Origin: Raphanus sativus
Lineage: Eukaryota > Streptophyta > Magnoliopsida > Brassicales > Brassicaceae
Assembly: GCF_000801105.2 (NCBI RefSeq)
Contig: NC_079514.1
Coordinates: 25,460,293-25,524,292, forward strand
Reading direction: 5' to 3'
DNA: 64,000 nucleotides
Shown here: positions 1-10,606 of the stretch, one piece after another
How positions within the stretch are numbered: position 1 is the first letter of the stretch
Layout of the letters: each line of letters opens with the position of its first letter
Translations under genes and position numbers: made by a program
The notes under the pieces: generated by a model
Told to the model about the DNA's origin: nothing
What the model saw: the letters and a program-made list of their open reading frames with translations, nothing else
Databases searched by the model: none

Positions 1-1212
1 GTGTGTCCCTAAGGCACAGAGGAAGCCTAGGGTGTGTTCATACATGATCAAACACCACCCAAGGGTTGTCCATCACTTCTCACTTCAGTGCCCATGAAAC
101 TGCCTTTCTACACACCACTGCCCTTAAGGCTGCTCTTGGACTTGAGAGTGAATCCGGTCATCTCCCTTCTTCCCTGGCCATTTGGATGTGTAGTAAGGAT
201 GTAGAGGAAGCCTGGGACGTGTTCATCAATGGTGAAAACCCATCACATGGTCGTTCATAACTTTCCACTTGATTGCCCACAAAACTGCCTCTTTGATGCC
301 TTCAAACCACCCTTGGTGTTGGATGGTGCAATCCGACCATCTCTCTCTTTTTCTCTGGTTTTCTTTTTTGTTTCAGGGTGTAGAATGAAGCCCTGGCGTG
401 CCTGCAAAGGCACGGACTTGCCCTCCTTTTATAGAAGAAGTGGTGGTTACTTTCCAACCATTGCACCTTTTCGGTATTAATTCTGTCCATTGATTTAATC
501 AATGGTACAGATTGCACCCATTCGTCTATGGCAGTTACCAGACGTCCTTGACATGCCTAACTGCTCCTAGACATGTCACACACAAGACTTGGCTGGTTGC
601 CCAAGCTCCTGGTTCAACCACAAGTGCCCACCGGCTCACCGGCACACCCGGGTGGTCCACATGGTCCAACCACTGTCCGGACCTGGCCCAACTGCCCAAG
701 ACTTGAACACCCAGTCCAGCTGAGTTGAGCTGATCCCCAGCTGAGTGAGCTAGTTCATCCAGCTCAGGGATCTGACACACTCTTCAGTGAGCTACACTGA
801 GCTGCACTACACTTCATCTAGCTGGTCGAGCTTGCTCACTGCACCGTCCAGCTGCCATACACTTTGTACAGCTCCTATATACTTATCTCCTTCTTGGTTT
901 AGCTATATATTAGCTTCCTGATGCCCTTAACCTTATTTCCAGGCCATGATACCCTTGTGTTTAGGTCACATGACCTGACTGGTGCGTCTCCTCGCACCAT
1001 GGCCGATCCTAATGATCATTTCCAGGATCAGGGACATGACAGAATTGCCGGTGTCCCTTGTGTGGAGGAAGAATGATTCTGTTGGACCCTAGGATTATAC
1101 ATATGCATTATGGTTTATTATTTACTGCTTTAATGTTTTGATTATTGATTGTTGAACTACCCGTCTTGCTTGTGTTTAGGATTGGGTTTGGGTTAACGGA
1201 TAGTTGTATATG
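1..1212. repeat. Non-coding, LTR-like repeat debris (left part)
   Basis: No coding exon is supported here; the short open frames lack homology I recognise. The stretch has a TATA-like CCTTTTATAG near 429, several CAGCTGAG/CAGCTCA motifs around 715-770, and a style (promoter-like box, long untranslated tract) resembling a plant gypsy LTR. The sequence appears to resume directly after the Harbinger-like element at 2924, with a 'cactgagtgaaactagttcgc' type tract, so 1-1212 plus 2924 to about 3100 may be one LTR split by that insertion. This is inference: no direct-repeat partner, PBS or PPT lies inside the window. Confidence 0.3.
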
Positions 1213-1215
1213 TTA

Positions 1216-2920
1216 GAGCATCCTTATTGCTAGGACCAATTATGAAGTCCTTAGGGTTTTTTTATTAATATTGTGATGTTAAGAAACAAAAATAAGAAAC
1301 ACTTCCAAAAGAGTAGATTATTGCTAGGACTTTCAGTTGTTTCTTAGTAATTTTTTTTTATAAGTAATGACATATAAAAGATTAGTTTTAAATAAATATT
1401 AAACATTTAAATAGAAAACACAAGAAAATTACAAAGTTGCAAAAAAAAAATCTACAACTCATTCTTCCCTTCTTACTACTCCAATTCATCAGAGAATGAA
1501 ATGCAAAATCATAGCTTCATGACCATACAATCTGAATATCAAAAAGGCTTGTGATAGGATATATTCATACCAATAAAGAACCGATTTGCAGCGAGAGCAT
1601 CGAGTCGAGCCAGGGGAATAGCACACTGGAAGCTATTAGGGACGTGCAATCAGTACAGCATTTGGGCCAGCATCAAATGTGTAAGCAACCTGTCCAGACT
1701 CCAGATTAAAAAATTTCTGAGTTATTTGTTGTTTATAAACTCGAAGAACACAGAACTATCTCAACTCATAATGCTTTTTGGAACTAGCAAATGGTCAAAG
1801 GTCGACCAAGACACAACTTGGTAGGACTCTTTACCTGTATTGTCCCTTCAGAGCGATTCCATTTTTCAACCAAGCTAATTATCCTGAGGAAGCAGTTAAC
1901 AGTTTGATATTAAGAAAAGAAAAGATGATGATGATGATGATGATAGCTAGATAAAAAGAAGCAGCATATGACTGTAAAAAAACCTGTGGGAGGTGTCATT
2001 CTTGTAAAATATGGGTGGAGATGTATCCAGACAAACAGAGAGTGAAGTCTAAAAAGGTTTTTAATAGCTTCTTCCATTTGCAGGATTCGTTTAGGCACAA
2101 CTTCCTACAGGTAAAGAAAAAAACAGAGAGTGAAGTCTAAAAAGGTAAGGTAATAATACAGACTTTCCAGCCTTGGTTCTCTCCCCCGGCCTCAGTCTCA
2201 TTGCTTGGTCTAGTCCTAAACCATCAACCCAAAAGAAGATAAAAACCATCAACCCAAAAGAAGATTCATCATCAAGAGTAAGTAAGGAAGGGGAAGTACA
2301 ATACAAAGCCTACACCTTCAATTTTACAATGTTTTAACTTCAAAGTGATAAAGACCCAGACTTTACAGTACAAATGCAATCCTAATCCTAATAACATATA
2401 GTAACATTTTCGGAATCAAAATCATTAAGACAACGCCATCAAAAGAGAGTTGTAAGAAAAACATACTCTAGGGAAGTGATTAACATCGGGTTCCCAAAAA
2501 CTTCATGATCATATCCACAAACAGCAAACAACAACGGATCGAGAGAGTTTCAATAATCACAGAGAGCAAACCAAACGGCAAACTAAATTCAAAAACAGAG
2601 ACAAATTAAAATTGATCCATCAAATCTTAAACCTCAACTGTGATTCATTGACGGATTTGGAAGAGGAGGTTGCAATGACCGATCGGTTTGGTAAATAGAG
2701 AAGAAGGAAGAAGATGGAAAGAACAACGACGAAGAGAGAGATGGAATTTTTTTTTAAGGAATGACTAATAAAAAATAGACACATGTCATTGAAGGACCAG
2801 CCCAAAAAGATCTAAACAAAGGACTTTCGCACTTGTGTCTTAGGTAATTAAGCTTTTTTCTTTTCTTTTTAGCCCAAAATACTTAAGGACTTAGTTTAAG
2901 AGCCCACGATAATGATGCTC
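1216..2920. mobile_element. PIF/Harbinger-like non-autonomous DNA transposon carrying a gene fragment
   Basis: The left end reads GAGCATCCTTATTG from 1216. The right end at 2920, reverse-complemented, reads GAGCATCATTATCG (12 of 14 match). Just inside, AAGTCCTTAGG on the left mirrors AAGTCCTTAAG on the right. Both ends are flanked by TTA (1213-1215 and 2921-2923), the 3-bp TSD typical of PIF/Harbinger. No transposase frame is present, so it would depend on a partner in trans. The interior holds exons of a mevalonate-diphosphate decarboxylase gene on the minus strand. It also has small direct repeats: AACAGAGAGTGAAGTCTAAA near 2034 and 2123, and AAACCATCAACCCAAAAGAA near 2218 and 2245. Family assignment rests on the TSD and end symmetry only. 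Confidence 0.7.
1645..2104 (-). pseudogene. MVD1: Captured exons of mevalonate diphosphate decarboxylase
   Basis: Three exon pieces in gene order on the minus strand match the C-terminal half of plant diphosphomevalonate decarboxylase, the ATP-dependent enzyme that makes isopentenyl diphosphate in the mevalonate pathway. Piece 1 (from 2104, after a CTGTAG acceptor) reads VVPKRILQMEEAIKN, then continues in another frame as VCLDTSPPIFYKNDTSHR, so a frameshift or deletion lies between. Piece 2 (1883 to 1835) reads IISLVEKWNRSEGTIQ, with a CAG acceptor and a GTAAAG donor. Piece 3 (from 1689) reads VAYTFDAGPNAVLIA before hitting a stop. Splice sites and introns are kept, so capture was from genomic DNA, not mRNA. 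The catalytic N-terminal half is absent and the fragment cannot encode an enzyme. Confidence 0.8.
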
Positions 2921-2923
2921 TTA

Positions 2924-3617
2924 GATTGGGAACCCTGGCTCACTGAGTGAAACTAGTTCGCTCACTCCTCACCATTTTTTTCAGGTAAACAGTAGAAAAG
3001 ACCATAGCGCTCGCGAAACTATAGGAGCTGGTGTATATTGGACATCTTTTGCTAAAGATTCATTTCAAAATATATGTATGTATGTTTTACTTTTGGCTGT
3101 GTCCATGGACCATATGTATAATATTTGGGGTTTGTGAACTCCATATTATATATATAAAATAAAATATGTTTTATACTCGAGACGTGTTGAATCTGATATT
3201 AGGTTATTCCGATCTAACATAAATCTTTGATTCGGTACGGGTTGCAAAGTCTAAGACCGAAGATTAGAGGAAACGAGTTTTGAATGGATATTTCAGGTTA
3301 TAGAATTACGTTTTTTGACTTGGAAATTATATTCTCAACCCGTTGTAATATTTTTAGACTTGGCAAAGAGAAGTCGTTTGGACATGTTCTTGTTTGATTG
3401 TTGTCTGATTGGCTGACCGATGTTTAAAACAGTTCGGGGATGTTATAGTGTATCAAAACTGATCAATTCTTAACAACCCAAAACGTGAAAACCACAACTC
3501 TAGTTACTATCCTTACAGTTCTTTCCTTCATTCTCTCACTGGAAACCCTAATAATGATTTTCTTCTTTTAAAAAGCACACAGTTTTTCTTTGGTTGGCAC
3601 CTTTTTTATATACCATG
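2924..3617. other. No gene seen; LTR-like tail then AT-rich spacer
   Basis: The first ~170 bases look like the continuation of the repeat at 1-1212. The rest is AT-rich with no open frame, splice pattern or terminal repeats that I can support. Confidence 0.4.
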
Positions 3618-3622
3618 CATGG

Positions 3623-5085
3623 TGTAATACCCCGATTTTTCAAAATAATATAATAAATAAAAATCTCCAAAATCTTCATTTATTACTCATCATAAATCCA
3701 ATAAATAAACATAAATCCAATAATAGCATAAATCCTGGAAAATATAGATAAAAGCTAAAAACCGAAAGTCTGAAAATAAGAAATAAACTTCCAAATGCAC
3801 CAATCCGAAAGCAATCACTCCTGTTGGTCAGTCTCACCTGAAAAGGGGAAAGAAAAGAGGGATGAGCAACAGGGGAGTCACTCAGTGAGGTATGGGATGC
3901 TAACCCGCAAACCACAGACTCAGTACATAGCACTACGACCATGTAGGCCTAGCTCTAGCATGAAACAAACACGGCATCTAATACACCACACAAAACACCA
4001 AAAGCGCTGATAGTACATAGATATTCTTTGCACCCCGCATTCTCCTCATAAGGATATAAATATATAACTCTATGCGCCGCTAGTACAAGAGTCCATCCTT
4101 GTACCCCGCAATCACCTATGCGCCGCTAGTACAAACGTCTTTGTACCCCGCAATCCCACACACAATGCGCCGCTAGCATAGACGTCTATATGCCCCGCAA
4201 TCTCCATACAATGCGCCGCTAACACAAACGTCTCTGTGTCCCGCAATCTCCAAATAATGCGCCGTTAGCACAAGATCTTTGTGCCCCGCAATCTCATAAC
4301 AGACTTACATATATATATATATATATAACAATTCTTAACTCATTCAATTCAATCAAACGTTGAATCCTCTATTATCCTATTTCCAATTTAACAAGCAAAT
4401 AATAATAAACAAATAAGACTCCAATCAAACTCGATTCAAAGAGACAGAACATGTTTCGAAACTAAACTTTCCATAATAGTAGTAATAAACTAGCTCAGGA
4501 TTTAACAGAATAGCCCTCACCTTAGCAACTGGCTGGAAGGAACAACGGAAGATGGTCAACTGAGATCAACTGCAACACGAGGGTTAACGACTTAGGTTCA
4601 GGATCTCAGGAAATAAAGTTTCCAGAAATGGAAACTTTCTTAAAATATAAACTTTCCTAAAATAGAAACTTTCCTAAAATAGAAACTTTCCTAAATTGGC
4701 GGGTTTCCTATAATAGAATTCTCTAAATAGATTCCTATAACTAGAAATATGGAGGCGGCAAACTTACTAGAAAAACCGCCGGAAACTCGATCGAAATCTC
4801 GCCAGAAGCTCGCCCGAAAATCTCGCCGAAAGCTTGCCCGGAAATCCTACCGGAAAAATTCACTAGTGACTGATCGTTGAATAATTCAACAACTTGTCAC
4901 GCGCAAAGAATACTTTGACTGGATGAGAAAAAGGAGAAAGGATGGAGTTTCTTATATAGGGCAAAGGAAGAGAGGTAAGTTTCATAAACTTCCAATGTGG
5001 GACAAAAGTAAAAAAAAAGGGTTTTGGGTTTTTGATTGTAAAAAGAAAACAAAATGGGCTTTACCCTATGATTAGGGTCGTTACA
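3623..5085 (-). repeat. 3' LTR of the TR-GAG element
   Basis: Same length as the 5' LTR and apparently identical to it, including the hairpin array at 4072-4305. A purine-rich GTGGGGAAGAAT lies just upstream on the minus strand (5086-5097), a suitable polypurine tract. Confidence 0.9.
4072..4305. repeat. Hairpin tandem array in the 3' LTR
   Basis: Five units of about 46 bp start with ATGCGCCG at 4072, 4118, 4165, 4211 and 4257; a degenerate sixth lies near 4003. Each has a constant left arm (ATGCGCCGCTA), a variable inverted repeat, and a constant right arm (CCCCGCAATC). The inverted repeats are GTACAAG/CTTGTAC, GTACAAA/TTTGTAC, GCATAGA/TCTATATGC, ACACA/TGTGT and GCACAA/TTGTGC, so the two arms change together. 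The constant arms can add an outer TGCG/CGCA stem. The same array is at 7197-7430 in the 5' LTR. Confidence 0.88.
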
Positions 5086-5261
5086 ATTCTTCCCCACTAG
5101 CAAGGAATTCGTCCCCGAATTCAAGGATCTTAAACGCTTTTTCTTCCTTTCTAAAATCACATGATAAACACAAAAGATATCTTGCAAAAGCATAAATTAT
5201 CAAAGTGAAAAGATGCGTACCATGTCGGCTCAACTCTCTCGCTGCCTCCTACTACAAATAC

Positions 5262-6533
5262 TCATGGATCGATGGCTTGGCGCTTAGGCGGTGGTGGAAG
5301 TGTAGCATGTTCCCTCGGGCAATCCCTGAAAATATGACCAGGCTGATCACAACCATAACAATTCTTTGAAGCCGCTGCTAGTGTCGTTGGTGCTGCACCC
5401 TGCCCGGTACCGGTTCCATCCACTATCGTGAATCGACAATATTTGGCCACATGGCCTAACCGCCCACATGCAAAACACTTGACGCAGTCTCCGAAATGGT
5501 AGCGATGGCAGCGGGAACAACTAGGTTTTCCTGACTGTTCCGATGTCTTCTTCTGTGATCCCAAAATCTTTTCAGACTTAGGCTGAGCTGCCTCAGAATG
5601 CTTCTGCTCCTCGGCAAGACATGCCTCCTGCACAACGGCCTTCTCTACCATATCCTCCAAATTGGTGTAATTAGCCATACTGCATCTGCCGCGGAGATCC
5701 ACTCTCATCCCATTTAGGAACATCCTCATCAAGTCCTCCTCATCCAAATGGTTACCAGCAAACATGCGAAGCTCCCTAAACTCATGCTCATACTGCCTGA
5801 CGGTCTTGTCACCCTGGGTCAAATGCTGGAACTCATTCCTCTTCTGGTGTAAGGCCTCCTTGGGAAAGTATTTCTTATCGAACGCAACGAGGAATTCAGC
5901 ATAGGTCGGATAATCGTCCTCCTCGCGCATCGAACACACTCCCTCCCACCAAACTGCTGCATCCTCACGCAGATATAACTCTGTAATGTTAAGGCAAAGG
6001 TGGAGTGGACACTTGATAGTCCTCAAACACTTGGTCAGTCTGTACTTCCACTGGTAAGCTTCGGTAGCATTCACTGTCCCCCTGAATTTTTCCAAGTCCA
6101 CGTGCTTCATCCGCCCCATGACTCTCATGAGGTCCTCATCAACTCCATGCTGCTCTCCCTGCGGTGGTGGAACTTGCGGGTTACCCTGAACCTGAACCGG
6201 GGCACCCTGCTGGACATGAATCTGCGGTCCCTGCTGCACCTGAATCTGCGGACCATGCGGCACCTGATGGGCCTGTCCCTGCTGAGCTGCAGCCAACTGT
6301 CTGGCAACCTCCTGTGCAGCTATCCTGGCAGCCTCCTGAGCAGCCTGCTGAACTACCCCTTGAGCAGCCTGCTGTACCATCTGCATGATAGCAGCCTGAT
6401 CGATCGGTGGAAACGCCTGCGGTGGAGGCGGTGGAATCACTGGCGGTGGTGGCGGTGGTGGCACATGCTCACCTCCACCCTCTCGAGCAGCACTAGCGGC
6501 CGGGTTACGAACAACTCTCCTACGCGGCGGCAT
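5262..6533 (-). CDS. Gag protein of the TR-GAG element
   Basis: Start chosen at MPPRRR (ATG at 6533-6531), a typical gypsy gag start; the frame is open further upstream without an AUG that looks better. The product is about 423 aa. It begins with a basic patch, then a Pro- and Gln/Ala-rich N-terminal tract (residues ~20-115). A retrotransposon gag core follows (~130-310, including YFPKEALHQKRNEF and FLNGMRVDLRG). Near the C terminus are CCHC zinc knuckles CFACGRLGHVAKYC (~352) and CYGCDQPGHIFRDC (~392). It should form the virus-like particle and bind the element RNA. The frame is intact and ends just after the second knuckle, with no protease domain, unlike a full gypsy polyprotein. Confidence 0.9.
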   Translation of the reverse strand: MPPRRRVVRNPAASAAREGGGEHVPPPPPPPVIPPPPPQAFPPIDQAAIMQMVQQAAQGVVQQAAQEAARIAAQEVARQLAAAQQGQAHQVPHGPQIQVQQGPQIHVQQGAPVQVQGNPQVPPPQGEQHGVDEDLMRVMGRMKHVDLEKFRGTVNATEAYQWKYRLTKCLRTIKCPLHLCLNITELYLREDAAVWWEGVCSMREEDDYPTYAEFLVAFDKKYFPKEALHQKRNEFQHLTQGDKTVRQYEHEFRELRMFAGNHLDEEDLMRMFLNGMRVDLRGRCSMANYTNLEDMVEKAVVQEACLAEEQKHSEAAQPKSEKILGSQKKTSEQSGKPSCSRCHRYHFGDCVKCFACGRLGHVAKYCRFTIVDGTGTGQGAAPTTLAAASKNCYGCDQPGHIFRDCPREHATLPPPPKRQAIDP

Positions 6534-6731
6534 CTGAAAGGAATAACACAAGAATTAATCACTGAGGAACTGGATACCAACGGTTTAGGGACGTAAGGCC
6601 AAACAGGAAGGTGCTATTTATTTTTATTTTAAAAATCCCCCAATTCCCAAAATATATTTCAAAATCGTCAAAACCCGATTAAAATCACGTCCCACAAATC
6701 GCCATCCCGGGTCGGAGCCGGGACGGAACCC

Positions 6732-6743
6732 GCTCTGATACCA
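6732..6743 (-). other. Primer binding site, tRNA-iMet type
   Basis: The minus strand reads TGGTATCAGAGC five bases inside the 5' LTR, complementary to the 3' end of initiator-Met tRNA, the usual primer of plant gypsy and Copia elements. It fixes the element's orientation. Confidence 0.9.
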
Positions 6744-6747
6744 AATT

Positions 6748-8210
6748 TGTAATACCCCGATTTTTCAAAATAATATAATAAATAAAAATCTCCAAAATCT
6801 TCATTTATTACTCATCATAAATCCAATAAATAAACATAAATCCAATAATAGCATAAATCCTGGAAAATATAGATAAAAGCTAAAAACCGAAAGTCTGAAA
6901 ATAAGAAATAAACTTCCAAATGCACCAATCCGAAAGCAATCACTCCTGTTGGTCAGTCTCACCTGAAAAGGGGAAAGAAAAGAGGGATGAGCAACAGGGG
7001 AGTCACTCAGTGAGGTATGGGATGCTAACCCGCAAACCACAGACTCAGTACATAGCACTACGACCATGTAGGCCTAGCTCTAGCATGAAACAAACACGGC
7101 ATCTAATACACCACACAAAACACCAAAAGCGCTGATAGTACATAGATATTCTTTGCACCCCGCATTCTCCTCATAAGGATATAAATATATAACTCTATGC
7201 GCCGCTAGTACAAGAGTCCATCCTTGTACCCCGCAATCACCTATGCGCCGCTAGTACAAACGTCTTTGTACCCCGCAATCCCACACACAATGCGCCGCTA
7301 GCATAGACGTCTATATGCCCCGCAATCTCCATACAATGCGCCGCTAACACAAACGTCTCTGTGTCCCGCAATCTCCAAATAATGCGCCGTTAGCACAAGA
7401 TCTTTGTGCCCCGCAATCTCATAACAGACTTACATATATATATATATATATAACAATTCTTAACTCATTCAATTCAATCAAACGTTGAATCCTCTATTAT
7501 CCTATTTCCAATTTAACAAGCAAATAATAATAAACAAATAAGACTCCAATCAAACTCGATTCAAAGAGACAGAACATGTTTCGAAACTAAACTTTCCATA
7601 ATAGTAGTAATAAACTAGCTCAGGATTTAACAGAATAGCCCTCACCTTAGCAACTGGCTGGAAGGAACAACGGAAGATGGTCAACTGAGATCAACTGCAA
7701 CACGAGGGTTAACGACTTAGGTTCAGGATCTCAGGAAATAAAGTTTCCAGAAATGGAAACTTTCTTAAAATATAAACTTTCCTAAAATAGAAACTTTCCT
7801 AAAATAGAAACTTTCCTAAATTGGCGGGTTTCCTATAATAGAATTCTCTAAATAGATTCCTATAACTAGAAATATGGAGGCGGCAAACTTACTAGAAAAA
7901 CCGCCGGAAACTCGATCGAAATCTCGCCAGAAGCTCGCCCGAAAATCTCGCCGAAAGCTTGCCCGGAAATCCTACCGGAAAAATTCACTAGTGACTGATC
8001 GTTGAATAATTCAACAACTTGTCACGCGCAAAGAATACTTTGACTGGATGAGAAAAAGGAGAAAGGATGGAGTTTCTTATATAGGGCAAAGGAAGAGAGG
8101 TAAGTTTCATAAACTTCCAATGTGGGACAAAAGTAAAAAAAAAGGGTTTTGGGTTTTTGATTGTAAAAAGAAAACAAAATGGGCTTTACCCTATGATTAG
8201 GGTCGTTACA
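6748..8210 (-). repeat. 5' LTR of the TR-GAG element
   Basis: 1463 bp. On the transcribed (minus) strand a TATATAAG box lies at 8083-8076, about 130 bp into the LTR. U3 would therefore be short and R-U5 very long (about 1.3 kb), placing the hairpin array (7197-7430) in the RNA leader. TG...CA borders are intact. Confidence 0.9.
7197..7430. repeat. Hairpin tandem array in the 5' LTR
   Basis: Copy of the array at 4072-4305, offset by 3125 bp. In this LTR it lies downstream of the TATATAAG box and upstream of the primer site, so it would be part of the 5' leader of the element's RNA. Confidence 0.88.
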
Positions 8211-8215
8211 CATGG

Positions 8216-8771
8216 CGTGTGAAAATTCTTCAAAATCTTCTTTTCATATTTTTCTCCATTTTCTGTAACCACTTGAATCATGATTTTACATCCTTCAAGT
8301 TACTGAACCGGCCATCTCGTAATTCAATAATCTGAACCGGAACAATGTTGAACCGGTTATCAATTCAAGTCAAAATATTGACTCGACAAATATAAAACAG
8401 AGACTAAAAAAGCTAAAGAAAAAAGAAATATATTTCTTCACAGGAGATGAAATCATATTAAATTTAGTGTTTTGCTAAAAAAAGAATTAAAAAATAGTTC
8501 ACGGGCACGATAGGACCACTGAATTTTTATTTTATTAGGGACCATCCAACCAGGAAGTGACAGGCAACACAGTCGTGGCACGAAACCATAGTCTCGCCTC
8601 TTTAGCACAGACAAGGCGTAGATGTTTTCAGAAGATGTCCCCGCAATAGGCCCGCAGTGGGAATAATCGACACTCACCAACTTAATTTTGGTTAGTTTAT
8701 ATTTTGGCTAAGATTAATATTTCATATGTTATGTACCGGGCAAAAATAAATATTTTGTACAGAAACATGTT
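8216..8771. other. No gene seen
   Basis: AT-rich spacer. It contains several GAACCGG motifs between about 8300 and 8355 and a short frame at 8453-8680 with no recognised similarity. Confidence 0.4.
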
Positions 8772-10600
8772 AGTTAATACTTCCAAGTTGAGGACTCACG
8801 TTAACAACATGGTGAAGCAAAGAGTGTTAAAACTTGGTATATTGAGCTTAAGATGGATTGAGAGTCCAGAGTGATTTGGAACATCCTGAAACCAAAGAAA
8901 GTGCGAGGAAGGTGTTTACTCCCCAACATTATTAATTTGCAAATTTAGTTTAAAATTTTTAATGTGCGTTGATGAAATGACAAACCATTGAATATTTCAT
9001 TTTTTTCCCCCTCAAATTGAATTATATTAGAAACGGGTCTGACTCATACATTGGCAGAAGCCAAAATACAACAAAACAGCAAAAAGCCTAACAATAGTAC
9101 GGGCTGGAATTAAAAACCAAACGGGCCTTCGGCCCACCACGTCCAATTCCTTTGTGCGATCCAGATGGGAGATTAGGTTGAGGAGACCCGCTCGTCACGT
9201 AGCGAGATCTGCGTCATCAACGCGAAACGCGTTATTACTGCCTGAGACTCAACCTCATCCGCCCCACCGTCGCCGGAACAACCACCCTCGATATCCTCTG
9301 TCGTCGGAGCTCAGAAACCGTCGAGCCTCCAACCAAACCAAGCACCGTTCTCAATCGCACTGTCTTCACGCCGGAGAGTTTAATCGAACCTCGAGAGCTC
9401 TTCCGGCTTTGAACCACCTCAAACCCTAGACAGGCGAACCGAGAACCCCTTCTTCCTTGCAACTCGTCATCTCACCGGAGAGCTTGCTCATCTACAACGA
9501 CTCATCCGCCATGACCAAACCCGCCTTAACGGCAAACTCGCCGAACTTGAAACAAATCGAAACTAAAAGCTTTCATCCAAAGAATCCGGGTTCGAGACAC
9601 GGCAGCGCGGAATTTTGCTAGCCTCCGCTCTCCGTCACCAAAAGCCGGCGAAGGAGAATCTGAGGGAGACTCCCTTCCCGGTAGCTAGAACCAGCGATTG
9701 TGGAACTGCGTGAGCTTCCACCTCCCGGAGAACACCACCACTGAACAAGCAAACCGCTCTCACTCCGCCGAAGACCTCAAGACGACCGCGTTGGTGCTCT
9801 AAAGCCGAACCACCGTATGGGTTAGTAGCGGGACCAGAGTTCGGACAAAACAATCGTTGGCAGGGCAGCGGAGAAAGAACGGAAGGGGACAAAAGAACTC
9901 AAGCAAACCCCACTCCGGCGCCGGCACGGACGCACACGCGCCGGCCGCGCGCCGGAGAAGAAGTAGATCTAGCTTTCTCTCTCTTTCTCTCTCGATTTCC
10001 CTTTACACAAGCAAGACTTGATCCTTTCAGATTGAATATTTCATTACTCTGGAAACTAAATTTGAATAAAACATATATAGGGATCGATATGGGGAAAGAC
10101 CATAAAACCTCTAGTTAGTTGATGTTCTGTACAGTTTACATTCTATATTTTTATATTTATCCTTGATTATTCCAAATACCCTTTTCAACCGAACTATTGG
10201 AATCCATATCCATTTATGATTTGTCAGTGTCTTTACGAAGTAAATCTCAAAAATGGTAAGAAGTCGACACAGTTTTGAGAAGACCTGATGCGTTACATTT
10301 GTTCCATATCTTCTACCTTTTATCGTTGAATTTTGGAAATTAAAAAGCCATGTATTTTGTTTTTGTTTTTATGTTTCAAAATTTCATTTATTTTAAATAA
10401 AACGATTTTTTTTTCTTAAAAAGGACAAAAACAAAACGATGTTTTTATATACGAAGAATTTTGGCTAAGATCCCAAATATTCAGCGACCACACGAGTCTT
10501 GACACCAAATCCATATATGGCCAAGTGGCCTTATCTTTGAGCAAGTTATCTTCGACATCTGATATGTGGCAGTCATTTCCATATCTATGTTACTTTTTTT
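8772..10600. repeat. Local duplication, copy A (interrupted)
   Basis: The blocks 8772-9001, 10031-10115 and 10497-10596 match, in the same order and orientation, the compact copy B at 10607-10999. Copy A carries a 1029-bp retroposon at 9002-10030. It also keeps about 380 bp (10116-10496) that copy B lacks. Confidence 0.85.
9002..10030 (-). mobile_element. Non-LTR retroposon without coding capacity (Sadhu-like or truncated LINE)
   Basis: Flanked by a 15-bp TSD, ATTGAATATTTCATT (8987-9001 and 10031-10045). A T/C run at the left end (9002-9011) is the poly(A) tail of a minus-strand insertion. The 5' half is GC-rich, with a CT-rich tract near 9970-10000 and CGCCGG motifs. No frame longer than about 90 codons exists and none resembles RT or gag. 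It is similar in style, but not obviously in sequence, to the retroposon at 46964-48258. Length and lack of coding capacity fit the Sadhu class of Brassicaceae retroposons, but a database match would be needed to say so. Confidence 0.75.
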
Positions 10601-10606
10601 TAGTCG

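Larger units (their letters stand above)
3623..8210 (-). mobile_element. Complete gag-only LTR retrotransposon (TR-GAG type, gypsy-like)
   Basis: Two direct repeats of 1463 bp (3623-5085 and 6748-8210) flank a 1662-bp interior with a single minus-strand gag frame and no protease, RT, RNase H or integrase. The repeats start TGTAATACC and end CGTTACA on the plus strand. A perfect 5-bp TSD, CATGG, flanks the whole (3618-3622 and 8211-8215). Because gag reads leftwards, the 5' LTR is 6748-8210. The LTRs show no difference in the stretches I compared and their overlapping open frames translate identically, which implies very recent insertion. Without pol the element must borrow RT and integrase from an autonomous relative. 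This is the terminal-repeat-with-gag class known in plants. Confidence 0.92.

Noticed and set aside
3676..4010. Frames of 88 and 71 codons in the LTR, repeated at 6801-7135
   Set aside because: They occur twice only because the LTR does; no start context or known domain.
4072..4305. Looks like a CRISPR array (constant repeats with variable spacers)
   Set aside because: Nuclear plant DNA; each variable part is an inverted repeat, and the array is duplicated exactly with the LTR.
6000..6596. 198-codon plus-strand frame
   Set aside because: Antisense shadow of the gag gene, lying over its GC-rich N-terminal coding part.
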